Positions 18,144-26,265 of a stretch of 34,499 nt of DNA are shown piece by piece. The first letter of the stretch is position 1. Each line of letters begins with the position of its first letter. Made by a program: the position numbers and the translations under genes. Origin of the DNA: Gammaproteobacteria bacterium (GTDB lineage Bacteria; Pseudomonadota; Gammaproteobacteria; JAJDOJ01). The notes under the pieces are model-generated. The model was not told the origin of the DNA and did no database searches. It saw nothing but the letters and a program-made list of their open reading frames with translations. The DNA is taken from positions 1-34,499 of the forward strand of contig JAJDOJ010000166.1 of assembly GCA_022340215.1 (NCBI GenBank), read 5' to 3'.

Positions 18144-18875
18144 ATGCAAGCGCTTCGCCTGGGGGTCAATCTCGATCACTTCATCGCTGTGCGTGAGGCA
18201 AGACACACGCCTTATCCGGACCTTGCCGAAGCCATCCGGGTATCGGAAAGATGTGGAGCGGATGGCATTACCCTGCATCTGAGGGAGGACAGGCGTCACG
18301 TACAGCCTCGTGACATGTATCTCGCGCGCCGCGTGACGGGCGGAAGCCTCAACATGGAGATGGCGCCGGCCCAGGAAATGGTTGCAACGGCCCTGGATGT
18401 CGGTCCCGATTTCTGCTGTCTGGTGCCGGAGCGTCGCGAGGAACTGACCACCGAGGGTGGGCTGGATATCGTTGCGCACCGCGAACGCTTGCGTGAGGTG
18501 ATTCAGCATCTGACCGATGCGGGCATACAGGTGTCGCTCTTCATCGAACCCGATCGGAAAGTCATCGACGTGGTGCGCGGGCTCGGTGCGCCGCTGATCG
18601 AGCTCCATACCGGAAGGTATTGCAACCTGGAGGGCACGCAGGCGGATATCGAACTGGAGCGGCTACGTACGGCGGCCCGTCACGCCGCCGACATCGGCCT
18701 TGGGGTGAACGCCGGTCATGGCTTGCATACAGGCAATGTGGGGCCTGTTGCGGCGATTCCTGAGATCGCGGAACTGAACATCGGTCACGCGATCATCGCG
18801 CGCTCGCTGATCGCTGGACTCTGTCAGGCGGTCGGTGAGATGCGCGCCGCCATGGATGCGCCACGCCAATCATGA
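18144..18875 (+). CDS. pdxJ: Pyridoxine 5'-phosphate synthase
   Basis: Condenses 1-deoxy-D-xylulose 5-phosphate with 3-amino-2-oxopropyl phosphate to make pyridoxine 5'-phosphate, the last ring-forming step of vitamin B6 synthesis. The 243-aa TIM barrel matches E. coli in length and carries LGVNLDHFIAVREAR, DGITLHLREDRRHV, SLFIEPD, ELHTGRYCN and GVNAGHGL, the phosphate- and substrate-binding loops. ATG 18144 follows ggagg at 18128-18132, which lies within the recO 3' end. It overlaps acpS by four bases (ATGA). Confidence 0.96.
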   Translation: MQALRLGVNLDHFIAVREARHTPYPDLAEAIRVSERCGADGITLHLREDRRHVQPRDMYLARRVTGGSLNMEMAPAQEMVATALDVGPDFCCLVPERREELTTEGGLDIVAHRERLREVIQHLTDAGIQVSLFIEPDRKVIDVVRGLGAPLIELHTGRYCNLEGTQADIELERLRTAARHAADIGLGVNAGHGLHTGNVGPVAAIPEIAELNIGHAIIARSLIAGLCQAVGEMRAAMDAPRQS

Positions 18876-19261
18876 AGCTCTACGGGATCGGCGTGGATAT
18901 CGTGCGCGTGGAGCGGATTCGCGCGGTCTACCGAAAATACCCGTCGAGATTCCCCGCGAAGATCCTCGGCGTGGCAGAGATGGATACCTTTCGTGCGACA
19001 AAGGATGTCGTGGCCTTCCTGTCACGGCGATTCGCAGCCAAGGAGGCCGTGGCGAAGGCATTGGGAACCGGATTCGCGTATGGTGTCGGTCCGCGGGATA
19101 TCGAGGTGACGCGCAATGCGCGGGGACGGCCTGGGGCGGAACTGGACGCCGGCGCAAGGATGCGCCTTGGCTTACCGGAAGTGGAGTTCGCCCTCAGTCT
19201 CGCGGACGAGTCCGACTACGCTGTCGCCTATGCCATGGCGCTGGTGCCGGAACACGGCTGA
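18872..19261 (+). CDS. acpS: Holo-[acyl-carrier-protein] synthase
   Basis: Transfers 4'-phosphopantetheine from CoA to acyl carrier protein, needed for fatty acid synthesis. The 129-aa protein has the two magnesium-binding motifs GVDIVRVERI (D9) and RRFAAKEAVAKALG (E58), as expected for the trimeric AcpS type. The ATGA overlap with pdxJ indicates coupling. It is the last gene of the long forward run, and the convergent DUF2845 gene ends 47 bases downstream. Confidence 0.95.
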   Translation: MKLYGIGVDIVRVERIRAVYRKYPSRFPAKILGVAEMDTFRATKDVVAFLSRRFAAKEAVAKALGTGFAYGVGPRDIEVTRNARGRPGAELDAGARMRLGLPEVEFALSLADESDYAVAYAMALVPEHG

Positions 19262-19307
19262 CGACGAGAAGGATGGGCCCTGCATACAGTCGCAGATCTG
19301 CATCGGT

Positions 19308-19634
19308 TCATTCCCCGGTCCGGATGACCCTGAGTGAACCGCCCTCGAAGGTCAGCGAATTCTCCATCTGCCCAGGGCCGCCCAGGTAGATCCAGACGAC
19401 ATTTGGATTCAGGGAGACGCCTTCGGGACCAACCGGTGTATTCGCAGCGGGTTGATTCGTCTGCACCAGGCCATGCGTGGCATCGGGTTGACCGCACGTG
19501 TCGAGCACCTGTTGCTGGCTGTCCCCGACGCTGACCAACCGGCTGCCGCATTCCATACTGTCGAGTGCTGCCCCCGGAGGGGATGACAGGAACGCGCCCA
19601 GACCCGCCACGACCCAGAATAAACCCCGGTTCAT
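19308..19634 (-). CDS. DUF2845 secreted protein
   Basis: A 108-aa precursor with a signal peptide (MNRGLFWVVAGLGAFLSSPPGAALD). The mature part carries a motif CGSRLVSVGDSQQQVLDTCGQPD, in which two cysteines about 18 apart may form a disulfide, resembling the SmpA/DUF2845 fold found in outer-envelope proteins. The C-terminus (ENSLTFEGGSLRVIRTGE) is typical of DUF2845. Function unknown. ATG 19634 is in good context with an 11-residue hydrophobic core after the basic residue. Confidence 0.8.
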   Translation of the reverse strand: MNRGLFWVVAGLGAFLSSPPGAALDSMECGSRLVSVGDSQQQVLDTCGQPDATHGLVQTNQPAANTPVGPEGVSLNPNVVWIYLGGPGQMENSLTFEGGSLRVIRTGE

Positions 19635-19835
19635 CGGTCTCTGCGCCTCGGTCCGTTGATAAGACGGTCAGTATACACCAGGGCCTGACTCGCTTGCTGG
19701 CAGTGTCCCGACGCTTCGCACCGCAGGGCGATGCGGTGTGGCGATATCGTGGGGCGTGGCGGGATTGGCCGGGAAACGGGTCGAAACGGAGGTACGCGAA
19801 ACCTTTCCGTGGTCACACGTACCTCCCGGTTCCGC

Positions 19836-20016
19836 TCAGGCGGCGGATTGTCGCATACCGGTCCGCTTCAGGATGGCTTCCAGGGGGCAGAATCCGGTGA
19901 ACGAGGTGAAGCAAGTTGACGTCGACGAAGGCCGTCATCAGGTACCAGTATGGGCTGACGGTATAGGCCAGGACCAGGCTCAGCAGGATGACGGTGCCGG
20001 CAACGACACGAATCAC
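19836..20016 (-). pseudogene. DUF2892 inner-membrane protein with a frameshift
   Basis: Frame one begins at GTG 20016 (MIRVVAGTVILLSLVLAY, then SPYWYLMTAFVDVNLL), a clear DUF2892 first half with two membrane segments. At about 19903-19912 the family text moves to another frame: SFTGFCPLEAILKRTGMRQ, then stop at 19836-19838. The two halves make a complete 60-residue DUF2892 protein if one base is added. In the unshifted frame the protein runs to 19813 with unrelated sequence. Either a genuine inactivating deletion or a sequencing error; the raw sequence cannot tell. Function of the family is unknown; some members are fused to or sit near rhodanese domains. Confidence 0.75.
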
Positions 20017-20061
20017 GTTCTCTGTCGACCTGGGAGGGTTCTCCCCACAGGGTTTAGGAAA

Positions 20062-20083
20062 TCAGGACATTCTAATGCCCTGA
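20062..20083 (-). terminator. Possible terminator of gltA
   Basis: tcaggacatt (20062-20071) pairs with aatgccctga (20074-20083), ten pairs including one G-U, with a 2-base loop. It lies 48 bases beyond the gltA stop, reading on the minus strand, where it is followed by a short run (tttcc). The T-tract is weak. Confidence 0.4.
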
Positions 20084-20130
20084 GCGACGAGGGATCAAGC
20101 CGAACCCGGGCATGTCGAATGTCCCGATCC

Positions 20131-21447
20131 TCAATTGGTGATGCGTCTCTGGTCCACAGGAATGTAGTCTCGGGCCCCGAAGCCTGTGTAGAGCTGCCGG
20201 GGACGGCCGATGCGTGCGTCCGGATCGGCAATCATTTCCGTCCAGTGCGACAGCCAGCCGACGGTGCGTGCCAGTGCAAACAGTACCGTGAACATGTTTA
20301 GAGGAATGCCCATCGCCCGAAAGATGATGCCCGAGTAAAAATCGACGTTCGGGTACAGTTTGCGTTCCACGAAATAGTCGTCTTCCATCGCGATCTGCTC
20401 GAGTTCTATGGCCGTGTCGAACAGGGGTCGATTTGGGTCGTTCGAACCCAGCTTCTGCAGTAGTTCGTGGCACATGGCACAAATGATCTTCGCGCGCGGA
20501 TCGTAGTTCTTGTAGACACGGTGGCCGAAACCCATCAACCGGAAACGATCATTCTTGTCCTTGGCGCGTTCGACGTAGTGCTGCAGGGGCTGGCCGGATG
20601 CCACGATCTCTTCCAGCATCTTGATGACCGCTTCGTTCGCACCGCCGTGCGCAGGCCCCCAGAGTGAGCCGATACCTGCCGATAGGGCGGCATACGGGCT
20701 TGCCTCGGAGCTTCCCGTCAGTCTGACGGTGGAGGTCGATGCGTTCTGCTCGTGGTCGGCGTGCAGGATCAGGATGAGATCCATCGCTCTCACGAAGGTG
20801 GGATCGGGCTCGTACTGCATGCAAGGCAAGCCCAACATCATCTGCAGAAAATTCGGTGTGTAGTCGAGGTTGTTTCTCGGGTAGATGAACGGCTGGCCGA
20901 TCGAATACTTGAAGCTCCAGGCTGCGATCGTGGGCATCTTGGCGATTAGCCGATGCGCGGAGATCTCACGGTCGGCAGGATCGTGCACGTCCAGGGTCTC
21001 GTGATAGAACGCGGCCAGCGCGCCGACCACCGCCACCATGATGGCCATCGGGTGCGCATCGTGGCGAAATCCCAAATAGAAATGACGGATCGCCTCGTCG
21101 AGCATCGTGTGATACCGGATCTGGTTGTTGTAGCACTCCAGTTGATTGGCATCGGGCAGCTCACCGTAAAGCAACAGGTAACAGACCTCCGGGTAACTGC
21201 TCTTCTCGGCGAGTTGCTCGATGGGGTAGCCGCGGTAGCGCAACTCCCCCTCGTCCCCGTCGATGAAGGTGATCCGGCTCTCGCAGCTCGCCGTCGAGAG
21301 ATAGCCGGGATCGAAGGTGAAGTAGCCGAATTCCTTGTAAAGTTGCCGGATGTCGATGGTGCTGGGTCCGCACGTGCCCTTGAGGACTGGCAGGTCGACC
21401 CGCCTGCCGGTCGCATTGTCGATCAACGTCACTGTGTCGGTTGTCAT
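20131..21447 (-). CDS. gltA: Citrate synthase
   Basis: Condenses oxaloacetate and acetyl-CoA to citrate, the entry step of the TCA cycle. At 438 aa it is of the large hexameric gram-negative type. Catalytic residues are visible: H267 in [13 protein letters not shown]309 in MGFGHRVYK and D369 in PNVDFYSG. The N-terminal beta-rich segment ([20 protein letters not shown]) is the domain shared with NADH-regulated type II enzymes, and the NADH-contact region near CxxH differs little from E. coli as far as can be judged by eye. ATG 21447. Transcribed alone; a promoter candidate lies about 100 bases upstream. Confidence 0.96.
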   Translation of the reverse strand: MTTDTVTLIDNATGRRVDLPVLKGTCGPSTIDIRQLYKEFGYFTFDPGYLSTASCESRITFIDGDEGELRYRGYPIEQLAEKSSYPEVCYLLLYGELPDANQLECYNNQIRYHTMLDEAIRHFYLGFRHDAHPMAIMVAVVGALAAFYHETLDVHDPADREISAHRLIAKMPTIAAWSFKYSIGQPFIYPRNNLDYTPNFLQMMLGLPCMQYEPDPTFVRAMDLILILHADHEQNASTSTVRLTGSSEASPYAALSAGIGSLWGPAHGGANEAVIKMLEEIVASGQPLQHYVERAKDKNDRFRLMGFGHRVYKNYDPRAKIICAMCHELLQKLGSNDPNRPLFDTAIELEQIAMEDDYFVERKLYPNVDFYSGIIFRAMGIPLNMFTVLFALARTVGWLSHWTEMIADPDARIGRPRQLYTGFGARDYIPVDQRRITN

Positions 21448-21550
21448 AAAGCCACCCCTGCTTTTCTAGACTGGTGTTCGTGCAGGGCAGAGCCCGTCGG
21501 CGAGCTTGAACCGACCGCTGCACCTGCGGACGAGGGCCATTCGATTCGGA

Positions 21551-21577
21551 ATTATAACGTGAATGCGTTTGCCGCAA
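21551..21577 (-). promoter_or_regulatory. Putative sigma-70 promoter for gltA
   Basis: On the minus strand TTGCGG (21577-21572) is followed, after 15 bases, by TATAAT (21556-21551), about 104 bases before the gltA start. The spacer is short, but the -10 is consensus. Confidence 0.45.
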
Positions 21578-21811
21578 GCATCGCTCTTCGCGTCCTGGCC
21601 AACCGATACCGTTCCTCGGCCGGATTTATCCGGTACCCGCCCGGAACCGAGCGACGCACCCCTGAAGAGGCCAATCGCGGCTTCTTTATCAACCGATCCC
21701 CTGGTTAACGCCATTCATCGGGCAATCGCACCGCCCTTCCCCCTCGGGGGGCGATTCTATACCCGGGAACAGGCCGCGAAATGGATGAAGGATTCGGGCG
21801 TCGCGGTGTAA
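21563..21811 (+). CDS. Weakly supported small ORF
   Basis: An 82-codon frame ending GGRFYTREQAAKWMKDSGVAV, whose last 20 residues look protein-like (an amphipathic helix). No family is recognised and the first half is proline-rich with no clear fold. Its start overlaps the putative gltA promoter and has no good ribosome site, so this may be noncoding leader sequence. It lies 69 bases upstream of the acidic peptide gene on the same strand, so a shared transcript is possible. Confidence 0.25.
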   Translation: MRLPQASLFASWPTDTVPRPDLSGTRPEPSDAPLKRPIAASLSTDPLVNAIHRAIAPPFPLGGRFYTREQAAKWMKDSGVAV

Positions 21812-21880
21812 CGGTGCATCGGGACAACGGACTGCCGGCCGGGCCGGTATTGGCGTTCAATCAACCAAAGGATATCTGTC

Positions 21881-22027
21881 ATGAACCCCAGTGATTTTGA
21901 AGACGAGTTCGAGAACGAGACTCCTTTCGAGTACACTGATCTGGACATACTCGAGGAGCCCGCGACCTGGGAGGTCGACGATTTCGACGATATCGTCGAC
22001 TACGGAACTGCTGGCGGCCTGGTCTGA
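21881..22027 (+). CDS. 48-aa strongly acidic peptide
   Basis: ATG 21881 is preceded by aaagga about ten bases upstream. The peptide contains nine Asp and eight Glu and no Lys, Arg or His, with aromatic residues spaced between acidic clusters (FEDEFENETPFEY, then WEVDDFDDIVDY). It ends in YGTAGGLV. No family is recognised. The pattern of an acidic body with a small glycine-rich tail could fit a ribosomally made precursor peptide, a DNA-mimic or a metal- or partner-binding small protein, but no maturation, transport or toxin gene lies beside it (citrate synthase and MiaB are the nearest recognised neighbours). It is too short for most gene callers. Confidence 0.55.
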   Translation: MNPSDFEDEFENETPFEYTDLDILEEPATWEVDDFDDIVDYGTAGGLV

Positions 22028-22170
22028 TCCCCCTCGACTGCCCGCGATCCGCCTCTGCGTAGCCGGCAGTTGGCGTCCAGTCGCGACCCGTAGCGCGGGG
22101 TCCGAACCGCGTTGCGATGGACCAGGGCGTTCCAGGTCAAACCCGAGGCGCTATCGGGCTGTATTGTCGG

Positions 22171-22198
22171 TGGCTCATGGCTCGTGGCTCATGGCTCG
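22171..22198. repeat. Short tandem repeat upstream of miaB
   Basis: TGGCTCATGGCTCG occurs twice in perfect tandem; internally it is a heptad (TGGCTCR) repeated four times. It is a slippage-prone simple repeat. Confidence 0.65.
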
Positions 22199-22240
22199 TA
22201 GCTCTTGCCTGCCGGCGGCTGCCGCTTGGTGAGCCCTCGC

Positions 22241-22300
22241 CGTCAGGGCGCCCTGACGGGTCGCAATCATATCCCCGGGGGGATTCCGGTCGGAATCCCC
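22241..22300. repeat. Two adjacent strong hairpins
   Basis: CGTCAGGGCGCCCTGACG (22241-22258) is a perfect 18-bp palindrome. Then ggggattccg (22279-22288) and cggaatcccc (22291-22300) form a perfect 10-bp stem with a 2-base loop. Neither is followed by a T-tract, so termination is doubtful. Confidence 0.55.
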
Positions 22301-22369
22301 TTGCCTCTCGCCTTCTTCGCCACCGTAGCACCTCGTGGATCCTTCGTGCCGTGCGTTACCGGATTGCGG

Positions 22370-22375
22370 TAGAAT
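22370..22375 (+). promoter_or_regulatory. Possible -10 box for miaB
   Basis: TAGAAT lies 28 bases before the miaB ATG in a ggtagaatccgcgc context common in gammaproteobacterial promoters. The -35 is not clear. Confidence 0.3.
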
Positions 22376-22403
22376 CCGCGCATCGGTATCCCGGATTCAG
22401 GAC

Positions 22404-23807
22404 ATGAGCGGTAAGGTCTACATCAAGACTCACGGTTGTCAGATGAACGAGTACGACTCCACACGCATGGCTGACGCCCTGCGCGTGGACGCGGGTCTGG
22501 TGTTGACCGATGAGCAGGAGGCGGCCGACGTATTGCTGTTGAACACCTGCTCTATCCGGGAGAAGGCGCAGGAGAAGGTCTTCTCTCAACTTGGGCGCTG
22601 GCGCACCCTCAAGGAGGCCAGACCGGAACTCGTCATCGGCGTTGGCGGGTGTGTTGCGTCGCAGGAAGGTGAGGCGTTGCGCCTCAGGGCACCCTATGTC
22701 GATGTCGTGTTCGGTCCTCAGACGCTGCACCGTCTCGCGCAGATGATCCTCGACGCGCGCGAGCGCCGTAGCCCCGTCGTCGACGTGAGTTTTCCCGAGA
22801 TCGAGAAGTTCGACTGCCTGCCCCGCCCGAAGGCGACAGGCCCCACTGCGTATATTTCGGTGATGGAGGGTTGCAGCAAGTACTGCACCTTCTGTGTAGT
22901 TCCCTATACACGAGGTGAGGAGGTCAGCCGCCCCTTCGACGATGTGATCGCCGAGGTGGCCGGACTCGCCGCTCAGGGTGTCCGGGAGGTGACGTTGCTG
23001 GGGCAGAACGTGAACGCCTACCGCGGAGCGATGTCGGACGGAGACATCGCGGACCTCGGTCTGCTGATCAGCTATGTCGCGGCGATCGACGGGATCGACA
23101 GGATACGATATACCACCTCACATCCGGTGGAAATGAACGACAGCCTGATTAGCGCACACCGGGATATTCCCGAACTGGCCGGCCACCTGCACCTGCCGGT
23201 GCAATGCGGGTCGGACCGGATCCTCACGGCGATGAAGCGGGGACATAGTGCACTCGAGTATCGGTCGACAATACGCCGTTTGCGTGAGGCGCGTCCGGAC
23301 ATCAGTATTTCCTCGGATTTCATCGTCGGATTTCCCGGCGAGACGGACCAGGACTTCCGCACCACCATGGATCTTATCGGCGAGGTGGGATTCGACCAGT
23401 CTTTCAGTTTCATGTACAGCCCGCGGCCTGGAACGCCTGCCGCCGTCATGCCGGACGAGGTTCCGATATCGGTCAAGCGCGCGCGCCTGCGGATACTGCA
23501 GGATCGGATCTCCGCCCTGGCCGGGGAAATATCCCGTTCCATGGTCGGATCGGTTCAGCGCATACTGGTAGAGCGACCCTCGCGCAGGGATCCCGGACAG
23601 ATGGCAGGGCGCACCGAAAACAACCGGGTCGTTAATGTCTCCGGCGGCCCGGCGTTGATTGGCCGGTTCGTCGACGCGGAGATCACCGAAGCCCTGTCAA
23701 ACTCGCTCAGGGGGCGGGTTGTCTCGTCATTGGAACCGTCGTCCGGACTGTCCGCTGTCCATCGTCCCGACTCGTTGGATGCCAAGCCGGTCTCCCTGCC
23801 CGCCTGA
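22404..23807 (+). CDS. miaB: tRNA-2-methylthio-N6-dimethylallyladenosine synthase
   Basis: Radical-SAM methylthiotransferase that adds the methylthio group to i6A37 in tRNAs reading UNN codons. The 467-aa protein has all three parts: the N-terminal UPF0004 domain with cluster cysteines C12, C49 and C83; the radical SAM core with C157-x3-C161-x2-C164; and a C-terminal TRAM domain (residues about 380-445). ATG 22404 gives [19 protein letters not shown], the family start. First gene of the conserved miaB-phoH-like-ybeY-corC-lnt set. Confidence 0.96.
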   Translation: MSGKVYIKTHGCQMNEYDSTRMADALRVDAGLVLTDEQEAADVLLLNTCSIREKAQEKVFSQLGRWRTLKEARPELVIGVGGCVASQEGEALRLRAPYVDVVFGPQTLHRLAQMILDARERRSPVVDVSFPEIEKFDCLPRPKATGPTAYISVMEGCSKYCTFCVVPYTRGEEVSRPFDDVIAEVAGLAAQGVREVTLLGQNVNAYRGAMSDGDIADLGLLISYVAAIDGIDRIRYTTSHPVEMNDSLISAHRDIPELAGHLHLPVQCGSDRILTAMKRGHSALEYRSTIRRLREARPDISISSDFIVGFPGETDQDFRTTMDLIGEVGFDQSFSFMYSPRPGTPAAVMPDEVPISVKRARLRILQDRISALAGEISRSMVGSVQRILVERPSRRDPGQMAGRTENNRVVNVSGGPALIGRFVDAEITEALSNSLRGRVVSSLEPSSGLSAVHRPDSLDAKPVSLPA

Positions 23808-23859
23808 GTGAGCATCCCGCGACGCAACGCGGCGACCCATTTCACCGCTGCATTCACCC

Positions 23860-24837
23860 GTGCATCCTGACAGCATCGACTTCGATCTCGAACCCGCGGA
23901 CAATGCCCGTCTCGCGAATCTATGCGGCCCGTTGAACGAGCATTTGCGACAGTTGGAGCGGCGACTGGGCGTCGAGATCAACAATCGGGGAAACCGGTTC
24001 AACATCATCGGCGAGTCGCGCTCGACAAACACCGCGCGGGAAGTTCTGAGAGTCCTGTATCGTGCAACCGACGCCGAGGTCCTGACCTCTGCGGGCGTCC
24101 ACCTGTTTCTGCAGGAGTCGGGTGTCGATGCCTTGTTGGAGGAAGATAGCGACCGCGAAGCGCACAGGGTGCAGATCCGTACCCGCCGGGGAATCATCCG
24201 GGCTCGCGGGCCGAATCAGGCCGGGTATCTCGAGAACATCCGTGTTCGGGACCTCTGTTTCGGGATCGGGCCCGCGGGGACCGGCAAGACCTACCTTGCC
24301 GTGGCCAGCGCGGTGGAAGAACTGGAATCGGACCGGGTCCGGCGACTCGTGCTGGTGCGGCCCGCGGTCGAGGCTGGTGAACGCCTGGGCTTCCTGCCCG
24401 GAGACCTGGCCCAGAAGATCGATCCCTATCTGCGGCCGATGTACGATGCGCTCTACGAAATGCTCGGATTCGAAAAGGTCAACAAACTGATCGATCGCAA
24501 TGTCATCGAGGTGGCGCCGCTGGCCTACATGAGGGGACGCACGCTCAACGAGGCCTTCGTGATCCTGGACGAGGCCCAGAACACCACGATCGAGCAGATG
24601 AAGATGTTTCTGACGCGGATCGGGTTCGGCTCGCGGGCGGTGGTGACCGGGGACGTCACCCAGATCGACCTGCCCTCGAGCCGCCAATCCGGCCTGCGCC
24701 ACGTCATCAAGGTGCTAAAAGACGTCGATGGTATCAACTTCACCTTCTTCTCCGCCCGCGACGTGGTGCGCCACTCGCTGGTAAAACGAATCATCCGGGC
24801 CTACGAGGCGGAAGAGGATACGCGTCCGAAGGAATGA
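23860..24837 (+). CDS. ybeZ: PhoH-like ATPase (YbeZ)
   Basis: Cytoplasmic P-loop ATPase of the PhoH/YbeZ family, functionally linked to YbeY and RNA metabolism. The 325-aa protein has an N-terminal KH-like segment (EINNRGNRFNIIGE, about residues 39-52), Walker A GPAGTGKT at 137-144, and Walker B VILDEAQN near 235. The RPAVEAGERLGFLPGD stretch and VVTGDVTQID are typical. GTG 23860 is used. It sits 31 bases before ybeY and they likely act together. Confidence 0.92.
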   Translation: MHPDSIDFDLEPADNARLANLCGPLNEHLRQLERRLGVEINNRGNRFNIIGESRSTNTAREVLRVLYRATDAEVLTSAGVHLFLQESGVDALLEEDSDREAHRVQIRTRRGIIRARGPNQAGYLENIRVRDLCFGIGPAGTGKTYLAVASAVEELESDRVRRLVLVRPAVEAGERLGFLPGDLAQKIDPYLRPMYDALYEMLGFEKVNKLIDRNVIEVAPLAYMRGRTLNEAFVILDEAQNTTIEQMKMFLTRIGFGSRAVVTGDVTQIDLPSSRQSGLRHVIKVLKDVDGINFTFFSARDVVRHSLVKRIIRAYEAEEDTRPKE

Positions 24838-24868
24838 GTCCGGTGCCCCAGTTACAGCGTTGTCCCGC

Positions 24869-25306
24869 ATGCAGGTAGACGTCCAGTATGCCGTCGGTCG
24901 CGATGGGTTGCCGGCCGAGTCGGCCATCGTTCGATGGGTGCAAGCCGCCTCGCCAGGGCCGGATGCGGAGGTGGTGGTTAGGATCGTCGACACACCGGAG
25001 ATTACGAGGCTGAATACCTCCTACCGTGGCCGCACGGGCCCCACGAATGTCCTCTCCTTCCCTTTCGACCCGCCACCCGGGATTCCGAACCGGTTGCTGG
25101 GCGATGTCGTGGTCTGTGCAGCGGTGGTGGCGGAACAGGCCCGGGACCAGGAAAAGGAGGTGATGGCGCACTGGGCGCACATGGTCGTACACGGCGTGCT
25201 GCACTTGCGAGGATTCGACCATCGGACCGAGACGGAAGCGCAACGCATGGAGACGCTCGAGACGCAGATCCTCGCACAGCTGGGCTATGATAACCCTTAT
25301 GAGTGA
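24869..25306 (+). CDS. ybeY: Endoribonuclease YbeY
   Basis: Zinc metalloprotein needed for 16S rRNA 3' maturation and 70S quality control. The metal motif is complete: H108, H112 and H118 in HGVLHLRGFDH. The conserved GPTNVLSFPF loop is also present. ATG 24869 gives 145 aa; a TTG at 24860 adds three residues. E. coli YbeY is 155 aa. The gene ends 36 bases before corC. Confidence 0.94.
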   Translation: MQVDVQYAVGRDGLPAESAIVRWVQAASPGPDAEVVVRIVDTPEITRLNTSYRGRTGPTNVLSFPFDPPPGIPNRLLGDVVVCAAVVAEQARDQEKEVMAHWAHMVVHGVLHLRGFDHRTETEAQRMETLETQILAQLGYDNPYE

Positions 25307-25342
25307 CCCTGATGTCTTGTCGCCCCCCGGCCAAGCCGGGGC

Positions 25343-26260
25343 ATGTCCGTGCGCGGGGCCGCATGTCACCCCAACTTCCATGATCCAACCGGATTGAGCA
25401 GGGTTCCGACCAAGAAAGGATCCCGACCCGGCTGGCTCAAACGCCTTCGGCGCTCGTTGCGGCGTCCGCAACCAGAGGACCGTGAGCAGCTCACCGAGTT
25501 GTTGCGGCAAGCGCACCGGGGCAATCTGCTCGCCGCGGATGCGCTCGAGATGATCGAGGGTGTCATGCAGGTCTCCGAGATCCGTGTTGGCGAGGTCATG
25601 ATTCCGAGGGCCCAGATAAAGGTGGTTTCGCGCTCGGCGACACTCCAGGAGATGTTGCCCGTCATCATCGAATCGGCCCACTCGCGGTATCCGGTGGTCG
25701 AGGACAACCGGGACACCGTCGACGGCATCCTGCTCGCCAAGGACCTGCTGCGGTACTTCGTAGAAGGAAACGCCGAGGCGTTCGATGTCGAGGACATCAT
25801 GAGACCCGCGGCCATGGTTCCTGAGAGCAAGCGGCTCAACGTACTACTGCGCGATTTTCGTCACAGCCGAAACCACATGGCGATCGTGGTGGATGAGTAC
25901 GGAGGCGTTGCCGGGTTGATCACGATCGAGGACGTCCTCGAGCAGATCGTTGGCGATATCACCGACGAGCACGATATCGAGGAGGGCAGGTTCATATTGC
26001 GCCTCGCGCCGAATCGTTATTCCGTCAAGGCACTGACGCCGATCGAGGAGTTCAACGAATACTTCGGTACGGACTACGGTGACGGCGAGTACGAGACCGT
26101 GAGCGGACTGGTGCTGCGCCACATCGGCCACCTGCCGAAACGCGGCGAGAAAATCGAGCTGGACGATTTTTCCCTGGAGATCATCCGCGCCGACAACCGC
26201 AGGATCCACCTGATGCAGTTGGCGCGTACGGGCGCCCCGGATGCAGGGGCGACAGGATAG
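25343..26260 (+). CDS. corC: CorC/HlyC-type CBS-domain protein (YbeX)
   Basis: Soluble protein with two CBS motifs (about residues 75-190, including [26 protein letters not shown]) and a C-terminal CorC/HlyC domain (205-285), linked in relatives to magnesium/cobalt efflux and to ribosome homeostasis through YbeY. No transmembrane segment is present. The start is uncertain: ATG 25343 gives 305 aa, with an odd N-terminus overlapping a ccccggccaagccgggg hairpin (25325-25341); TTG 25394 (288 aa) is closer to the E. coli length of 292. Confidence 0.9.
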   Translation: MSVRGAACHPNFHDPTGLSRVPTKKGSRPGWLKRLRRSLRRPQPEDREQLTELLRQAHRGNLLAADALEMIEGVMQVSEIRVGEVMIPRAQIKVVSRSATLQEMLPVIIESAHSRYPVVEDNRDTVDGILLAKDLLRYFVEGNAEAFDVEDIMRPAAMVPESKRLNVLLRDFRHSRNHMAIVVDEYGGVAGLITIEDVLEQIVGDITDEHDIEEGRFILRLAPNRYSVKALTPIEEFNEYFGTDYGDGEYETVSGLVLRHIGHLPKRGEKIELDDFSLEIIRADNRRIHLMQLARTGAPDAGATG

Positions 26261-26265
26261 CATCA

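Larger units (their letters stand above)
22028..22403. other. 376-bp gap upstream of miaB
   Basis: No convincing gene. The stretch holds heptad repeats (22171-22198), an 18-bp perfect palindrome (22241-22258), a 10-bp hairpin (22279-22300) and a possible -10 box just before miaB. Together these look like an intergenic repeat island rather than a degraded gene. Confidence 0.5.

Noticed and set aside
21881-22027. Assigning the acidic peptide to a known RiPP or PqqA-like precursor family
   Set aside because: No recognisable core motif and no maturase, protease or exporter gene adjacent; left as unassigned.
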